Assembly (NCBI GenBank): GCA_913061505.1
Contig: CAJXSO010000014.1
Location: forward strand, 1-63,608
Length of the DNA stretch: 63,608 nt
Direction: 5' to 3'
Source of the DNA: an uncultured Lutimaribacter sp.
Lineage (GTDB): Bacteria; Pseudomonadota; Alphaproteobacteria; Rhodobacterales; Rhodobacteraceae
Under the pieces are notes generated by a model that was given only the letters and a program-made list of their open reading frames with translations, did not search any database and was not told the DNA's origin. The translations under genes were made by a program, and so were the position numbers. Below, piece by piece: positions 63,287 through 63,608 of the stretch (positions within the stretch are counted from its first letter, which is position 1; every line of letters begins with the position of its first letter).

Positions 63287-63608
63287 ATGATTTCTGCCGA
63301 TCAGTTCCAATTGGAAAACCTGGCCATGCACGCCGATGATGCCGGCATTGTGACCCTGACATTGAACCGCCCGGCCAAGCGCAACGCGCTGAACGCGGCG
63401 ATGGTGGAAGAATTGATCGAGGTGTTCTCGAAACTGCCGCGCATGGGCGCGCGGGCGGTGATCTTACGCGCCGAGGGCCCGCATTTTTGCGCAGGCCTCG
63501 ATCTGGTCGAGCACCACCAAGAAGATCGCAGCCCCGAGGCATTTATGCATATTTGCCTGCGCTGGCACGAGGCGTTTAACAAGATGGAATATGGCGGTGT
63601 GCCGGTGA
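63287..63608 (+). CDS. Enoyl-CoA hydratase/isomerase-family protein, 3' end outside the window
   Basis: 107 codons visible. [21 protein letters not shown] and [20 protein letters not shown], written in pieces as [10 protein letters not shown] and [11 protein letters not shown], are the crotonase-fold oxyanion-hole motifs. AAAGGA at 63274-63279 precedes the ATG at 63287. Probably co-transcribed with the CaiB/BaiF-family gene 15 bases upstream. Confidence 0.92.
   Translation, partial: MISADQFQLENLAMHADDAGIVTLTLNRPAKRNALNAAMVEELIEVFSKLPRMGARAVILRAEGPHFCAGLDLVEHHQEDRSPEAFMHICLRWHEAFNKMEYGGVPV

Noticed and set aside
1-63608. CRISPR arrays, IS elements, prophage, tRNA or rRNA genes
   Set aside because: I saw no regularly spaced repeats, transposase motifs, phage genes or cloverleaf-like sequences; this is by eye, without a search tool.

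Overview
The window looks like a chromosomal segment of a GC-rich alphaproteobacterium of the Rhodobacterales (Rhodobacter/Roseobacter group). Evidence: the gene order lnt-metK-trmB; a SAM/SAH-type riboswitch, a class largely confined to this order, directly before metK; the order coxB-ctaB-coxF-ctaG-coxC-surf1-thrC-M16 peptidase-acetyltransferase; a tad pilus operon with an OmpA-type lipoprotein where CpaD is often found; and candidate CtrA and FNR/Dnr-type sites. It is dense housekeeping sequence. I see no IS element, prophage, CRISPR array, tRNA or rRNA.

Layout. 1-5.2 kb: 3' part of lnt, riboswitch-metK, a 55-codon ORF, trmB, a 2OG-Fe(II) oxygenase, a small zincin and a MOSC protein. 5.4-9 kb: a tetrahydrofolate C1 block, fhs followed by two folD genes; the first folD has lost the catalytic lysine and aspartate of the family. 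9-13.4 kb: a DUF2306-like membrane protein, a membrane-anchored LytTR protein, and the ligase-associated repair pair pdeM and helicase. 13.5-24 kb: a twelve-gene tad/cpa operon on the minus strand (flp, flp-like, cpaB, cpaC, ompA-like, cpaE, cpaF, tadB, tadC, two TPR lipoproteins, prepilin peptidase), headed by an AT-rich region with a full TTAA-N7-TTAAC CtrA-type site. 24.2-31.3 kb: 3-oxoacid CoA-transferase A/B, topA, dprA (also with a CtrA-like site) and tldD. 31.4-38.9 kb: cytochrome c oxidase subunits II and III and assembly factors, then thrC, an M16 peptidase and an acetyltransferase. 39-48.6 kb: two metallo-beta-lactamase-fold proteins, an ABC exporter, a nitrate/sulfonate/taurine-type ABC importer, a BON/LysM protein, an acyl-CoA synthetase and an unrecognised protein. 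48.7-51.2 kb: gltX, a gamma-glutamylcyclotransferase-like protein and an NsrR-type Rrf2 regulator. 51.3-56 kb: tandem glycine riboswitch and gcvT-gcvH-gcvP. 56-63.6 kb: an inositol-monophosphatase-family protein, a C-terminally short dnaE2 with a near-consensus LexA site, a lytic transglycosylase lipoprotein, an AEC transporter, hspQ, a CaiB/BaiF-family protein and the start of an enoyl-CoA hydratase.

A one-carbon theme runs through the window: S-adenosylmethionine synthesis under SAM/SAH control, formate-THF ligase with two FolD proteins, and the glycine cleavage system under glycine control. A second theme is CtrA-type regulation of pili and of the natural-transformation protein DprA. I found no wholly new multi-gene system. 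The strongest leads are the catalytically altered FolD beside a normal FolD, the CtrA-like sites, two FNR-type boxes matching at 13 of 14 positions, the DnaE2 that ends before its OB fold, and a perfect operator-like palindrome before the ABC importer.
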